A DNA stretch of 55,746 nucleotides from positions 1 to 55,746 of the forward strand of contig NZ_JAAFKG010000052.1 in NCBI RefSeq assembly GCF_013299185.1, given 5' to 3'. The DNA comes from Microcoleus sp. bin48.metabat.b7b8b9.023. Its GTDB lineage: Bacteria > Cyanobacteriota > Cyanobacteriia > Cyanobacteriales > Microcoleaceae. Shown here one piece after another: positions 24,353 through 35,900 of this stretch. Numbering within the stretch: position 1 is the first letter of the stretch; each line of letters opens with the position of its first letter. A model generated the notes under the pieces. That model did not search any database. It was given only the letters and a program-made list of their open reading frames with translations, and was not told the origin of the DNA. A program made the translations under genes and the position numbers.

Positions 24353-27300
24353 GTGTTTTCAGAAGAACTGCCTGATGCTAACATCATCTCAGATCGCATA
24401 TCCGTTATAGTATTTTCCAAGGATCGACCCCTACAACTTCAGGCTTACTTGGAAAGCCTCATCTATTACTCAAGTATTCAGGAAAACTCAATCTATGTTT
24501 TGCACAAAACAACAGATATTTCTTATCAAAATTTAATTGATAAACATTCAGGGATAAACTGGATTGGAGAAAAAGACTTTTATTCTGACTTGATAGCAAC
24601 TATTAATCAAGTCAGTGACTTTATTCTGTGGGGATGTGATGACGTTTTATTTAAATCATTCTTCAATCTTGACATTTGTGCCAAGTCTCTTGATGAAGAT
24701 TCCGAAATCTTCGGTTTTAGTCTCAGAAATGGTAAAAATATTCAGCCATGTCCCCAGTTGAACGACCGAGGAGAATATTGGCTATGTGATTGGACAGATG
24801 CACCCCAAGGTTACTGGTCTTATCCTTGGGAAGTTAGTGCCTCTGTTTACAGAAAAAAAGATGTTTTAGATTTTGTAAAACTATCAAATAATATCAGTAA
24901 TCCCAATTATTTTGAAGGAGAATTGGCCCATTATTTTTCCATCCATAAGGGGAAATGCAAAAAGTATATTGCTTGCTTTGAAGTGAGTAAAACAGTGACT
25001 TTGACAATCAATAGGGTGCAGGAAACACATCCTAATTTGTTTGATGCTACTAAAGATACTGATATAAATAGCCTTTATCAATATTTTATTCAAGGTTATA
25101 AGTTGAATTGGACGAAATTAAAGGATTGTAATAATTCTCTGGCTCATGTCATGTCTGAATATTTTGAACTTGAGCCACCTGTAACAACAGATCCAATTGT
25201 AGATGATATTAATGGTTTAGACAAGTCGATATCCATATCTGATTACTTAGCTCTAGGCGACGAATTGTTAGAATCAGGGCAAATCCAAGAGGCGATCGCC
25301 TCTTTCCAAAAGGCTGTTGGGTCTAATCCCTCATCTCCTTGGCCTTACTACCATTTAGGATTGGCATTCAATAAAGATGGTCAATTAGAGGGGGCAGTGA
25401 GTGAGTTTGGGCGGGCGATCACTCTTTACCCAGATTTGATATGGGCTCATCATTATTTGGGTGAGACTTTGGTTAAATTGGGTCGGCTAGAGGAAGCTGT
25501 AGGGGAGTTTGAACGCGCGATAGAACTGAAACCGGATTTATCTTGGTCTTATTATCATTTGGGTGAGGTTTTATGTCAGTTGGGTCGTTCGGATGAGGCA
25601 GTCGTTAATTTAAGACGGGCGATCGAACTTAATCCTGATTTTTGTTGGTCTCACCATTATTTGGGCGAAGCTTTGTTACGGTTACAGAAGTGGAATGAAG
25701 CTGCGGTGGCGTTCAATCAAGCCTTAACTTTGCATGAGCATTTTGGTAGTTATTCTGCTTTAGGACAGTGTTGGGAGAAATTGGGGGAGTTGGAAAAAGC
25801 GATCGCCGCCTATCGTCAGGCTATCAAACTAAATCCTGACGTTGAGGAAATTCACTTGAGTTTAGCAGAAATGCTACAACAACAAGCTAAATTAGATTTA
25901 GAACAAGCAGCCTTAGCATATCGACGAGCGATCGACTTAAACCCGGAAAAGATTGAATCATATCAAAAGTTACTGAAAATTGAACCCGAGAATAGCGATT
26001 GTTGGTTTAGTCTGGGGAAGCTGTTAGAGAAAAAAGGTGATGTAGATAGTGCGGTTAAGGCTTATCGGCGGGCTTGTGAATTGAAGCCAGAAGATGCAGG
26101 AAATCATCAACAGTTAGGGAAATTGTTGGTAAATTTGGAGCAATTAGAGGAAGCGATCGCTGTGTTGCATCGGGCTGTGGAACTTGCACCAGACTCAGGG
26201 GATGATGCTTATTTGTTAGGATTAGCATTAACTAGAATTGGCGAAGAAGAAGATGCGATTGCGAAATTCCGCAGGGCTGGCGAATTGTTAGAAAAACAAG
26301 GAAAGCTAGAATTAGCTATAACAGCCTACCAAAAAGCACTAGAGTCATCATCAAATCCCGATCTCTCCTTTAAATTAGGAATGCTTCACGCCCAGTGCGG
26401 TCACTGTTCAGAAGCTTTAACCCAATATCAACAGACTTTACAAAGCCAGCCGGACACACCAGAAGTCTACGCTAATTTGGCAGTAATTTTAGTCCAGCAA
26501 GGGTTAGTAGAACAGGTAATAAATTGTTACCATCAAGTCTTCCAAAATAAATCCGAAACTGCTAAAAACTACTACAATATAGGTATTATTTTATCACAAC
26601 AAGGTCTTACAGATGCGGCTGTAGCCTTCTTTCGTCAGGCTCCCCAGAAACATCCTAGCGAAGCGGAAGTTTACGATCGTATATGGCGAGGATTAAATCA
26701 GTTAGGACCTTTGACACAGGAAAACCACTATTACCCAACTGAAATAAAGCCAGAACTTGCTGAAGCTCATTTTAACCAAACCAGCCAATACAAAGCTTTC
26801 TTGTTTAATAATTTAACAGATAATGATAAGGATTGGCTAGAGAAGACAGGTTTGTCATTGGTTAACTTAGAAACTATGTCGAAAGATGACATATCATTAG
26901 AAGAATTATATATTAACAGTTTTGCTGATGGTCAAAAGATTCAATTATCCAGAAAACATCTGACCAGAACTTTGAATGCTTATCAATCAATGGCACAGAC
27001 TGGCTATATTTACACCCTGTGTCCTATTACTGGTAAAATAGTTCGCTCAAATCAATCATTTCATATACATTACGGTGATTTTAATAATTTCATCTATCGC
27101 TTTGTCAGTCAAGAAGTCTTTTATTTGATAACTGGTCATTGGATGGGAATTAAGTTATGCCTTTATTTTCCTAGTAAGGATTTAGTGATTTGGTTCCATA
27201 AGGATGTTTGGGTAGGAGAACATATTATTAATAAGCTAAAAGCCTCGCTCGTGAGTCAGTGGTTGAAAGTCAAATCTTATATATCAACACCGGAACCAAA

Positions 27301-28231
27301 ACCAACTGCTGTAGTTTATGGCCATATATCCAACATTTCTCATTATATGTGGAATGAAGTTACAGGGATAGACTATCTAGCCGTTAATGAGTGTTTAGCA
27401 AAAATCGATAAATTTTTGACATTACCCTACGACTATTACAATATTCCCGATATGTTTGAGGAAGTATCTGAAGATAAAGTAGTAGCTATTCCTCATGCTA
27501 ATAGCTTATTAGAAACAATTCTCGACAATAATTTATTTGCGATGAGAGTTACTGACACATTTATCACGGAAGCATTAGCTAAGAAAATTGTTAATTATTC
27601 TTTGGCTAAATGTGCTAATGATGGTGTGTTTTTACAAGAAGTAGAACAGGCTAAAAAGTGCTTTCCTCTAATTTGGATAACAATCAGAAGCCATCGTCGT
27701 GTCTGGATATCTCAAATTGAAGGTTTTGCTAATATTATTAATAAACTCCACCAAGATTATCCCAAATTAGGAATTGTCTTTGATGGCTGGGGCTGCATGG
27801 ATCATCGCCAACCAGACCCCAGAGACCAGTCTATGATTCAACAGGAAAATGAAATACGACTAAAAATTATTGATTTGATTGCTCCTGAGATTGCTACTTA
27901 TAACGCGATCGGAGCTACCAACTTTGAAAAAGCTGTTTGGGCCCATGCGGTAGATATGTACATACAACCAGAAGGAACGGGTCTTACTCATGTAACATGG
28001 ATCGCTAATAGACCTGGAGTGATATTTAGTCATAAGCAGGCTATGGGGCAGAAATGGTATTGGTTTAATAACAGGGAAAATGCTATTGAACCAGTGCTAA
28101 TCAAGGAGGAGTACCTAATCGGTAATGCCAAAGATATAGGTTTAGGTCATCACAGTAACTTCGATTGTGATTGGTCAGGAATCTATATTGAAGCAGTGGG
28201 AATTATGGGTAAACTAACAAAAAGACGCTAG
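24353..28231 (+). CDS. GT2-like/TPR/C-terminal GT-like fusion protein
   Basis: A 1292-residue protein. Residues 1-260: GT-A-like N-terminus (RISVIVFSKDRPLQLQAYL, acidic GCDDVLF). Residues about 295-770: some 12 TPR units. Residues about 770-800: a linker APQKHPSEAEVYDRIWRGLN. Residues about 840-1292: a large domain I cannot name, with TGYIYTLCPITGKIVRSNQS, ISHYMWNEVTG, IWITIRSHRRVWISQIEGFA, IVFDGWG, AVWAHAVDMYI and GTGLTHVTWIANRPGV. The same domain is in the gene at 42464-46174. Late motifs recall GT61/DUF563-type transferases, but this is a guess. Start is GTG at 24353, supported by AAGGAG seven bases upstream. It closes the plus-strand run and faces a convergent minus-strand run. Confidence 0.88.
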   Translation: MFSEELPDANIISDRISVIVFSKDRPLQLQAYLESLIYYSSIQENSIYVLHKTTDISYQNLIDKHSGINWIGEKDFYSDLIATINQVSDFILWGCDDVLFKSFFNLDICAKSLDEDSEIFGFSLRNGKNIQPCPQLNDRGEYWLCDWTDAPQGYWSYPWEVSASVYRKKDVLDFVKLSNNISNPNYFEGELAHYFSIHKGKCKKYIACFEVSKTVTLTINRVQETHPNLFDATKDTDINSLYQYFIQGYKLNWTKLKDCNNSLAHVMSEYFELEPPVTTDPIVDDINGLDKSISISDYLALGDELLESGQIQEAIASFQKAVGSNPSSPWPYYHLGLAFNKDGQLEGAVSEFGRAITLYPDLIWAHHYLGETLVKLGRLEEAVGEFERAIELKPDLSWSYYHLGEVLCQLGRSDEAVVNLRRAIELNPDFCWSHHYLGEALLRLQKWNEAAVAFNQALTLHEHFGSYSALGQCWEKLGELEKAIAAYRQAIKLNPDVEEIHLSLAEMLQQQAKLDLEQAALAYRRAIDLNPEKIESYQKLLKIEPENSDCWFSLGKLLEKKGDVDSAVKAYRRACELKPEDAGNHQQLGKLLVNLEQLEEAIAVLHRAVELAPDSGDDAYLLGLALTRIGEEEDAIAKFRRAGELLEKQGKLELAITAYQKALESSSNPDLSFKLGMLHAQCGHCSEALTQYQQTLQSQPDTPEVYANLAVILVQQGLVEQVINCYHQVFQNKSETAKNYYNIGIILSQQGLTDAAVAFFRQAPQKHPSEAEVYDRIWRGLNQLGPLTQENHYYPTEIKPELAEAHFNQTSQYKAFLFNNLTDNDKDWLEKTGLSLVNLETMSKDDISLEELYINSFADGQKIQLSRKHLTRTLNAYQSMAQTGYIYTLCPITGKIVRSNQSFHIHYGDFNNFIYRFVSQEVFYLITGHWMGIKLCLYFPSKDLVIWFHKDVWVGEHIINKLKASLVSQWLKVKSYISTPEPKPTAVVYGHISNISHYMWNEVTGIDYLAVNECLAKIDKFLTLPYDYYNIPDMFEEVSEDKVVAIPHANSLLETILDNNLFAMRVTDTFITEALAKKIVNYSLAKCANDGVFLQEVEQAKKCFPLIWITIRSHRRVWISQIEGFANIINKLHQDYPKLGIVFDGWGCMDHRQPDPRDQSMIQQENEIRLKIIDLIAPEIATYNAIGATNFEKAVWAHAVDMYIQPEGTGLTHVTWIANRPGVIFSHKQAMGQKWYWFNNRENAIEPVLIKEEYLIGNAKDIGLGHHSNFDCDWSGIYIEAVGIMGKLTKRR

Positions 28232-28284
28232 TGTTTCTTATCGTCGGCGACTGGAAGTGAAGCGCAAGTAATGGACTTGTTTTT

Positions 28285-28425
28285 TTAGAATCCCGGTTTT
28301 TGCAAAAAACTGGGCTTCTTAGGCTTAGGATTTATCAATTCTAATAATTGCGACCTGTACAATTCTATCTGCATTTTTTCTGCTCTTTGTTTCCAACTAT
28401 TCAACTGAGTTTTTATCCATTCCTT
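28285..28425 (-). pseudogene. Relic of a duplicated coiled-coil tail
   Basis: Read on the minus strand from 28425, a frame of 46 codons encodes KEWIKTQLNSWKQRAEKMQI followed by ELYRSQLLELI and a repeat-derived end. It matches the C-terminus of the 2428-residue protein (KEWVKTQLNSWKQTAEEMQI) closely, also at DNA level (compare 28355-28425 with 30020-30095). It has no start and is out of frame with the upstream DUF1796 gene, whose stop codon it overlaps. It is either a duplicated fragment or the former tail of the DUF1796 protein lost by frameshift. Confidence 0.78.
28287..28319. terminator. Bidirectional hairpin between convergent runs
   Basis: AGAATCCCGGTTTTTGC and AAAAAACTGGGCTTCT form an almost complete stem. 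It is a variant of the GAAACCGGG palindrome and has T-runs on both sides (TTTTTTT before it on the plus strand). It sits between the convergent genes ending at 28231 and 28425, a fitting place for a two-way terminator. Confidence 0.55.
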
Positions 28426-29909
28426 TAGTAGCGAGGAATGTAATCTATTTCACAGTCCAATGTAAATCTAGTAAGAGCTTCTGTCCAACTTGGACAATCA
28501 CCTGCGAAATTGTTCGATCTGTCACCATTGTATCCTGGTCTTTCCGCCAAAAGAATAGATGCACCGACATTTGAATATTTGTGGCACTCCAATACTGAGC
28601 CTTCAGAAGGCAGATCGTCAACATACTTTGTCATAATTCTTAACACATAAAATTTGTTGTGACCACAAAAAGACTGAAGTAGCTGGTAGAGTGAAAATAT
28701 GTTTTCATCGGTAAAAACACCAGGCAATTCGGGATCTGGATGTCCACTCCTAAACCATCTAATAAATCCAATTTTTTGATGGCCACTTTTACAATAATCT
28801 TTTAGCTTGCTGAAAGTGTGGATAAATCGTTCTTTGGCCTGATCAATTGCACCACTATCAATCAACTGAGGTGAGATATCCATGAAATTTTTTCTCTCAT
28901 CGGAGTGATATTTGCTTACCAATGCAGGAGACAAGTCATGGTGAAATATCAAATCTGAATAGCTGTCTGACAAACTTCCAAATTTATTAATATACAAATT
29001 TTTTAAATCAAGGATTTGGGCGGGATTAAATTCAGGTGAAAAAATTCTTTGAAGTGCAGCAAAACTACTTATTGTCCAATCGAATGGAAATGACTCTGAC
29101 GTGGTATTATTCCTAGTATTAAATTCACGAACCTGATATGCTGTGCGGCACCAAGCGCCAATTGGTATTAGCATGATCTCGTCATTACTAGCTAATTTAG
29201 TAATTTTATCACTATAGATTTCAGGAAAGATACCTCCAACATTATAACAATTTTTAATTGTGTAATTTCTACTTTTTTCCAGATAGCTTTCGGTGTCATT
29301 TTTTGTGCGAAGTGGCTCAGAGATATCATCTTTTCTTAACTGATTTAACTTTTTCCACAAATTCTCATAAATCGCTCTGCTGTCAGGGAATTTCTCTGGC
29401 TCCTCCTTATTATTAACTTCTTGATTGTGACTAAATTGTGGGGCTTTCTGGAAACACCTAATTGCGTCATCCATTAAATTTTTGTCTGCTAAATAGCGAC
29501 TAAAATCATAATAAACCATCGCTTGATCGGGAGCGCGCTTTAACGCATAATCAAAACAAGCAATCACTCGCTCAAGTCCAGCTTGCTTTACTAAGAGCAT
29601 ACCCCAATTAGGATTTAACTCAATAGCGCGATAATAGGCTAAATGTGCCCTATCAATATGGCCCAATTGGGTATAGGATTGGGCCATACCATAGTAACTA
29701 GAGCCATTCAGACTAATTTCTATGGCCTGTTGGAAAGACGCAATGGCCTCCTCAAAGCGCCCTAATTTTGCCAGAGTCTCCCCTAAATTATGGTGATACC
29801 AATGAAACTTCGGATTTTGTTCTATGGCCTGATAGTAATAAGCAAGGGCTTCAGAGAATTGGCCTTTTTGTTTTAGTTGGTTAGCCGTTTGAAAATAGCT
29901 ATTAGTCAT
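28425..29909 (-). CDS. TPR protein with DUF1796 (papain-like peptidase) domain
   Basis: A 494-residue protein. Residues 1-170 hold about four TPRs, starting FQTANQLKQKGQFSEALAYY and closely related to those at 20337-21983. Residues about 155-205 hold a degenerate copy of the linker seen in two other proteins of the island (FQKAPQ, then IYENLWKKLNQL). Residues about 245-490 match DUF1796, a putative cysteine-peptidase family: MLIPIGAWCRTAYQVREF with a candidate nucleophilic Cys, SESFPFDWTISSF, LIFHHDLSP, and a later His-containing VLECHKYSN. Function in DUF1796 is unproven; in cyanobacteria such domains occur beside glycosyltransferases. Last gene of the minus-strand run, 72 bp after the 2428-residue protein gene. 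ATG at 29909. The true 3' end may once have included the coiled-coil relic downstream. Confidence 0.82.
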   Translation of the reverse strand: MTNSYFQTANQLKQKGQFSEALAYYYQAIEQNPKFHWYHHNLGETLAKLGRFEEAIASFQQAIEISLNGSSYYGMAQSYTQLGHIDRAHLAYYRAIELNPNWGMLLVKQAGLERVIACFDYALKRAPDQAMVYYDFSRYLADKNLMDDAIRCFQKAPQFSHNQEVNNKEEPEKFPDSRAIYENLWKKLNQLRKDDISEPLRTKNDTESYLEKSRNYTIKNCYNVGGIFPEIYSDKITKLASNDEIMLIPIGAWCRTAYQVREFNTRNNTTSESFPFDWTISSFAALQRIFSPEFNPAQILDLKNLYINKFGSLSDSYSDLIFHHDLSPALVSKYHSDERKNFMDISPQLIDSGAIDQAKERFIHTFSKLKDYCKSGHQKIGFIRWFRSGHPDPELPGVFTDENIFSLYQLLQSFCGHNKFYVLRIMTKYVDDLPSEGSVLECHKYSNVGASILLAERPGYNGDRSNNFAGDCPSWTEALTRFTLDCEIDYIPRY

Positions 29910-29981
29910 GGTTTCTGGTTCTTGGTCGTTGGCGAAATGGTCTTAATTTATCAGATTTAGGGCAGATCTATCTAATTGTAA

Positions 29982-32900
29982 TTAGACCTGTTTCAGTTTT
30001 AAGCGCGATCGATCCAATTCTATCTGCATTTCTTCTGCCGTTTGTTTCCAACTATTCAACTGAGTTTTTACCCATTCCTTTTCCGATTGAGTCGCATCTA
30101 ATTTAGCTTGTACCTCCTGAGTCAATCGCTGCCAAGTTTCCACTTGTGCTGATAACTGAGATTTTTCCGCTTGAGTTTCCTGTAATTGTGACTCTTTTTG
30201 TATTACTTGAGATTGTATCTGCTGTACTTGCTGGGCTAACTCTTTTGCTTCTGCGATAAAAGCCTCTTTTTGATCAGCTAAAATAGTGGGGTTAGCCTCA
30301 CCATACTGGTAATACTTGTTAAAAATAATCTCCCTAGTACGAGTAAAGTCGGTTCGGTTATGGCTACTCGTGTTACTGCCGTCATTTCTTTGGGTAAATT
30401 CGCAGGTAGTCTCCTGAATATGAGCTATATCAAATTTACGAGATAGTCGAATTATTAAATCCCAATCTTCATGGGTTGATAGGGTTTCATCGAATAAGCC
30501 CACTTCATCTAAACAGGATTTTTCGTGCATTAGACATAAGTTAGGAGTGCAGTTACTCACTAAGATTTTATCCTTATCAAAGTCTAGCGAGTATGGAATG
30601 CTACGGTGAACTGTCACATATTCACCATTTTGCTTTTCCTGTTGCGCCATGACAGCATCGGTATAGGCGATTTTATATTCGCCATTTTCTAGGAATTTGA
30701 CTAGGGTTTCGATGTGATTGGGGTAGTAGATATCATCATCGTCTAAGTAGGCGATGTATTTACCACGGGCGGCGCGGATTCCAGTGTTACGGGCGGCGGA
30801 GCGATCGAGAGCGCGATCGTGTTTTTTATAGACAATGTTACTCTTAGTATTAAGGCGTGATATGAGTAATTGTACGTCAACACCACCATCATTAACTACG
30901 ATGATTTCTAAATCGGCAAAGGTTTGATTAAGAACACTTTGGATAGCTTGGGTAAGCATTTCTGGGCGGTTTTTAGTGGGAATAATAACACTAACTAAAG
31001 GTTCCTCTACTTTCGAGTAGTTGGCAAGCTGATTTGTCCGTATAAACATAGGCATTGACGGCTTTAGCCAAAAATAATCAGCAAAAGTATTACATTGATT
31101 TTTTACAGCAGCAATATTAGCTTGGATATTTTGTCGATCGCTATTGCTATGTTTTAAAGCTAAATTAAACATTTCTATTGCTTGCTGGTAGTTTTCTTGA
31201 GTGGATCTAATTATTCCTAAATTGTTTAGCGCTAAAAAATTTGTTTGGTCTAGTTCTAATGCCTTACACAAAACCTGTTCCGAAAAATTTATATCACTAA
31301 CAGGTTGGCCATTCCAAACGAAAAATTCCTTACCAAAAGAACCAAGCACAGCATATAGTTTGGCTAAATTAGAGTTGTTAAGAATATAATTGTAGCCAAA
31401 CAACTTACTCAAAATTTGGGGTTGCAAATATTCCTGCCGTAAAGGTTCATATTCATTTCCTAAAGCAGCATATCCAACTTCTCCCATACTTATACTCTTA
31501 TGATTTTCATAGTACAATCCCACAATATCAGGTATTTTTTTCGCCATCAAACCATTAGCAGAAAAGCGCAACATAAATTCTCGATCGCCAAAAACTTTCA
31601 TATCGTCTCTATAGTAACCGATCCGATCGAACACGCTTTTTTTGATTAAAGCTGCATGGGTAGTAATTTGGTAATATAAAAGTAAGGGGGGGATAAATTC
31701 TGGATAATAAAAGTTGAATTTATCCGAAGTAGAATCAAAAGAATCATTTTCCAGTCGTGTTATGAGCCAATCACCATAAATAGCACTTAGATGGGGACGA
31801 TCATCTAATTTCTTTGCCATGATTTCTATTGCATTGCTCGCAAAGCGATCGTCTGCATTAGCATTAATCACATATTCTCCATGACACATTCTAATGCCAC
31901 GATTCCAAGCAGCGTAAATGGTTTCTCGGTCAGGGGTACGTTCATAAACAATATGCGGGTATTTATTCTGAAACTCTTTAACGATTGAACGCTCATTTTG
32001 TTCAGAATTGCTGTCAATCACGATAATTTCTAGTTGACTTTGAGTGTATAAAGTCTGATCTACTAAATTTGCTAAGCGACCTCTAATGAACTTTTCCGAA
32101 TTATAGGTAGAGACTATCGCTGATACTTTATATTGGTAGGTAGGTGTACTAACTGTATTTTTAATTGGCAGAGAATGCTTTTGTCCCGCAGTTTTAATCA
32201 AAATAGACTTGACAATTTCTGCCATTTTAGACCAATAAAACTGCTTACATTGCTCTAATCCAAGCCTAATTAAAGACTCCCGCACTTCGTGTTTCTGAAC
32301 TTTAATCATTGCTTCTATCAGTTCATTAACATCTCTACCACTCACATACAATACCGCATTTCCACCGACTTCAGGTATAGAAGCATATGGGCAAGTAATA
32401 ACTGGACAACCACAAGCCATTGCCTCCGCTACAGGCATTCCAAAACCTTCGTAAAGAGAAGGATACACTAAAGCTACTGCACCAGAATAAGCAACTTTTA
32501 ATTCGGCATCACTGAGTTTGAGTAAATGAACTCTCTTATCTTTGACATGAACTTTAATTTCATCTTCCAGTTGAAGATAACTACCAATACAAACAATCTC
32601 CAAACCTTGCCAATTAGGCAGATTGTCGAAAGCTTCAAAAAAAATAGTTGTATTTTTGTATCTTTTCCAACCTAATCTTTCTCCCACAACTATAAAATAA
32701 GGTTTACGGATCTCATATTTTGATTTAAATCCAATAATTTCCTCTTGAGTCGCAGGACTAAAACTACTATCAATACCACAATGGGCTACAGTTATTGAAT
32801 CTGCTAATATATTTGGAAAGCAACCAGCCAGATCGCGCTTAGTATTTTCTGATATAGTTACATAGGCAGAAGCGTATCTAATTCCCCGGTGTTTTTCTCG

Positions 32901-35900
32901 CCACATGGGGTGATCTGGGTTCTGCTCCATCAGTTCGGGAATCATGTCATAACCCATAAAAACAGAGGGAGTTGACAGGGGAGTTGTATAGTATGTAGAA
33001 ATGAATACGTTTACTCCTTCTTCATCGCACACTTGCTGAATAATTTGTCTATCTCTATCGGTGTCATCGTAGTTGTATTCAGGTATTTGATGATACCTGA
33101 TTCCTGAAATTTTAGGTGCTGTTCCTGCTCTATCAAGAACTAGAATATCCTTGGCAAAACCGTCTTTAACCCATTCTTCTAAGAGCGATTTCCAAACTCT
33201 AGCTATACCTGTATTGTTAAGCTGAAAAAATATTCCATCTACAGCCACTAACAATGAGTTGTTACTACTCTGTAGGTGCAGATTTGTAGTTTTATGTAAA
33301 CCTTCTGATTGCAATATTAACTGTCCTGTAGCATCGGATGTTTTAGGAGTATCTTCGCTTACTTTAAAACCACTATCAGCCCATTTTACTAACTCTTCGA
33401 TTCGGCATTCAATAGTATGTTTTTCTTGGCATAACTGATAGCCGCGAGCAGCTATGTCCTCAGCTAAATCTGGATTTTTAAGCAAGTATTCAATTTTTTC
33501 GATTAAGTCATCAGGATTTTCTGAATTATAGTAAACTAAGTGTTCCCATTCACGAAATAATTCATTAGATTTCCCCCCAATGATTTGACTTTGAAGTACC
33601 AAACCACCACAAGCTAAACTTTCAAACGTCCGGGATACTAAAGTTGGTGACAAAGAAGGCAAACTGAGAAGTATCTTATATTTATTTAAAGTTTCAGCAT
33701 AAGATTGAACTGCCTCTACTGGACGTAGTAAGCCACTCATATCTAGTTTATCAACATCTACTGATTGACATAAGCTCAAATACTCTATTAGCTTGCCTCT
33801 ATTTTTATATGGGCTATTTTCATGGTAGTTAGTAACTTGCCCTCGAAAAAAAGCCCGATCGAGCCGTTCTCGGAAAGAAATATTTTTATGAAAATATTGA
33901 GTATCAACGGCAAAGGGAGAGAAAATTATCGGTTTCGCAATATATTCTTCCTCGCTTAAAAAGCTTACATCAGGCTCATGGTGGCAAATAATAGCATCAA
34001 CACAAGGTACTGTACTTTTAATTGCCCTAGACATCTGTTCGCGCCAACTATGGGTATTTTGAACAGCATCATTGAAGTAACTATCGGGAATTGTAACTAC
34101 TTTTTTTACTCTCGCTTTATCCCACTGATTTTGCCATTTAGGAGTGTTATGCAAACTTTGAGAATGCCAATCAAATCCAAGCAAGAGCATTATATCTGCT
34201 TGCGGGTTTCTCAAGTATTCGTACAAACCATCATCATCTGTAGGTTCTAATGCTCCCCATTCAGCCACAGGGGTGAATACACGATTCAGTAAACCTTGTC
34301 TTTGCAAAACATTAGCCCAACCTCGCGAAAAGTTCCATCCATGTGTTCCAGTAGCTTGCAATACAACATCTATGCGAGGTTGACTGGGCATAGAAGAGAA
34401 ATGATTGAAATTTCCTACAGTTTTTTTTGCTTGATGAGATAGACTTGATTTGTGTTGCGATGAATTTAGAGAATAACTGATCGTGGCCGTGTGCTGGTCT
34501 AAACCTAATGTATTATCATCTAGCGGTTTTTCTAATACTGCGGCAAATTGAATATAACAAGATTCATCAACTTGTTTAGAATTTTTTATGCGGTAAACTT
34601 TTAGTTTTAGACCATTAAGATTCCGGCATATTCTATCGAATAAATGCTGGGGATCGTAAAAACGAGCGTGGCGATGACCCCACCCCAATGAACAATAGAC
34701 CACAGCATCTTCTTCAAACTTAACCCCTCCAGTTGATATTGCCGTTACAGGATCAGTTTGAACAGCATATTCGTCAAAAAGGTAAAGTGGCAGAATACAA
34801 AGACTACCACCTGGTTTGAGCAAGCGAGCAGCTTCTTTGATAAAACCCATATCTGCATCTTCTTCAAAGCTAGGGAATGTGTGGACTGCTATTTTAGTAG
34901 CAAACCCATCTGGCAAAGGTAAATTTGTGGCATTTCCTCCTATCATCTCTTGATTGATCCCAAAAGGATAGGCAGGACTATGTACATAACTTGTGACTCC
35001 ATATAAGCGCGGGTAAATTTTTGGTGCTATCGGTGCTTCACTGGCTACCTCAATATAGATATCACTGCTGCTCAACTTTAAAAGCTTAATTGCGAGATGG
35101 TGTTCCAACGATTTTTCTGGAAGAGAAAATTGATATTCAGGGAAATTTTTTAAATAACCAGCATCTTTGAAGTATTTTTTATATTCGATAATATCTACTA
35201 AATAATCTACTACCTCAATACCTAATTGACGAAGACTACTACTTATTAAATCTCCATTGCAAGGAGGCACCCATTCTTTTATTTTAGGTTCTCTGATTAG
35301 CTCAAAATCAGAGTCCACTTTTTGTGGGCTAGGCCACAGAGACTCTCTGATATTTTGTCTGAGTTCAGGATCAAATTCCCCCAAGGGAAATCTTTGTTTA
35401 TTATAATTCTGCAGCCACCATCCATCACCGTAGGGATCTAGCAACACCGAGTTAGTTCTTCTAAATAGCGCTGTTCTATTTCCGATCACTTCCAACAATT
35501 CAAACATTTCATCTTCCTTTAAAAAAAGATACAAGTTTTGAATCGTTGGAATCCAAATATCATCAATTATTAGTAATGCTCCTTGGTCAAGATAAGGGTA
35601 AATAAAGTAGTAGTCAATTTCGGGAAAAGGATAACCATGAGCACCATCAATTAGGACCAGTTGCAATTTTTCAGAGAAACTATAGTGGGGTAATTTTTTC
35701 TGGGTTGCTCCTTCGATGAACTCTATAGTATTTTTATTCAGAAGAGGCGATAATTTAACAGTATCTAAATCTCCTCTTGGGAAAGCAAAGCATTTGTGAT
35801 TTATTTTACTAATATTAGAGAGTAAAAGAGTGCTAACTCCACAACCTGTTTCTAGGGAGTTATTGATTGGATAATCTTTAGCATAATTAGCTATAGCTTC

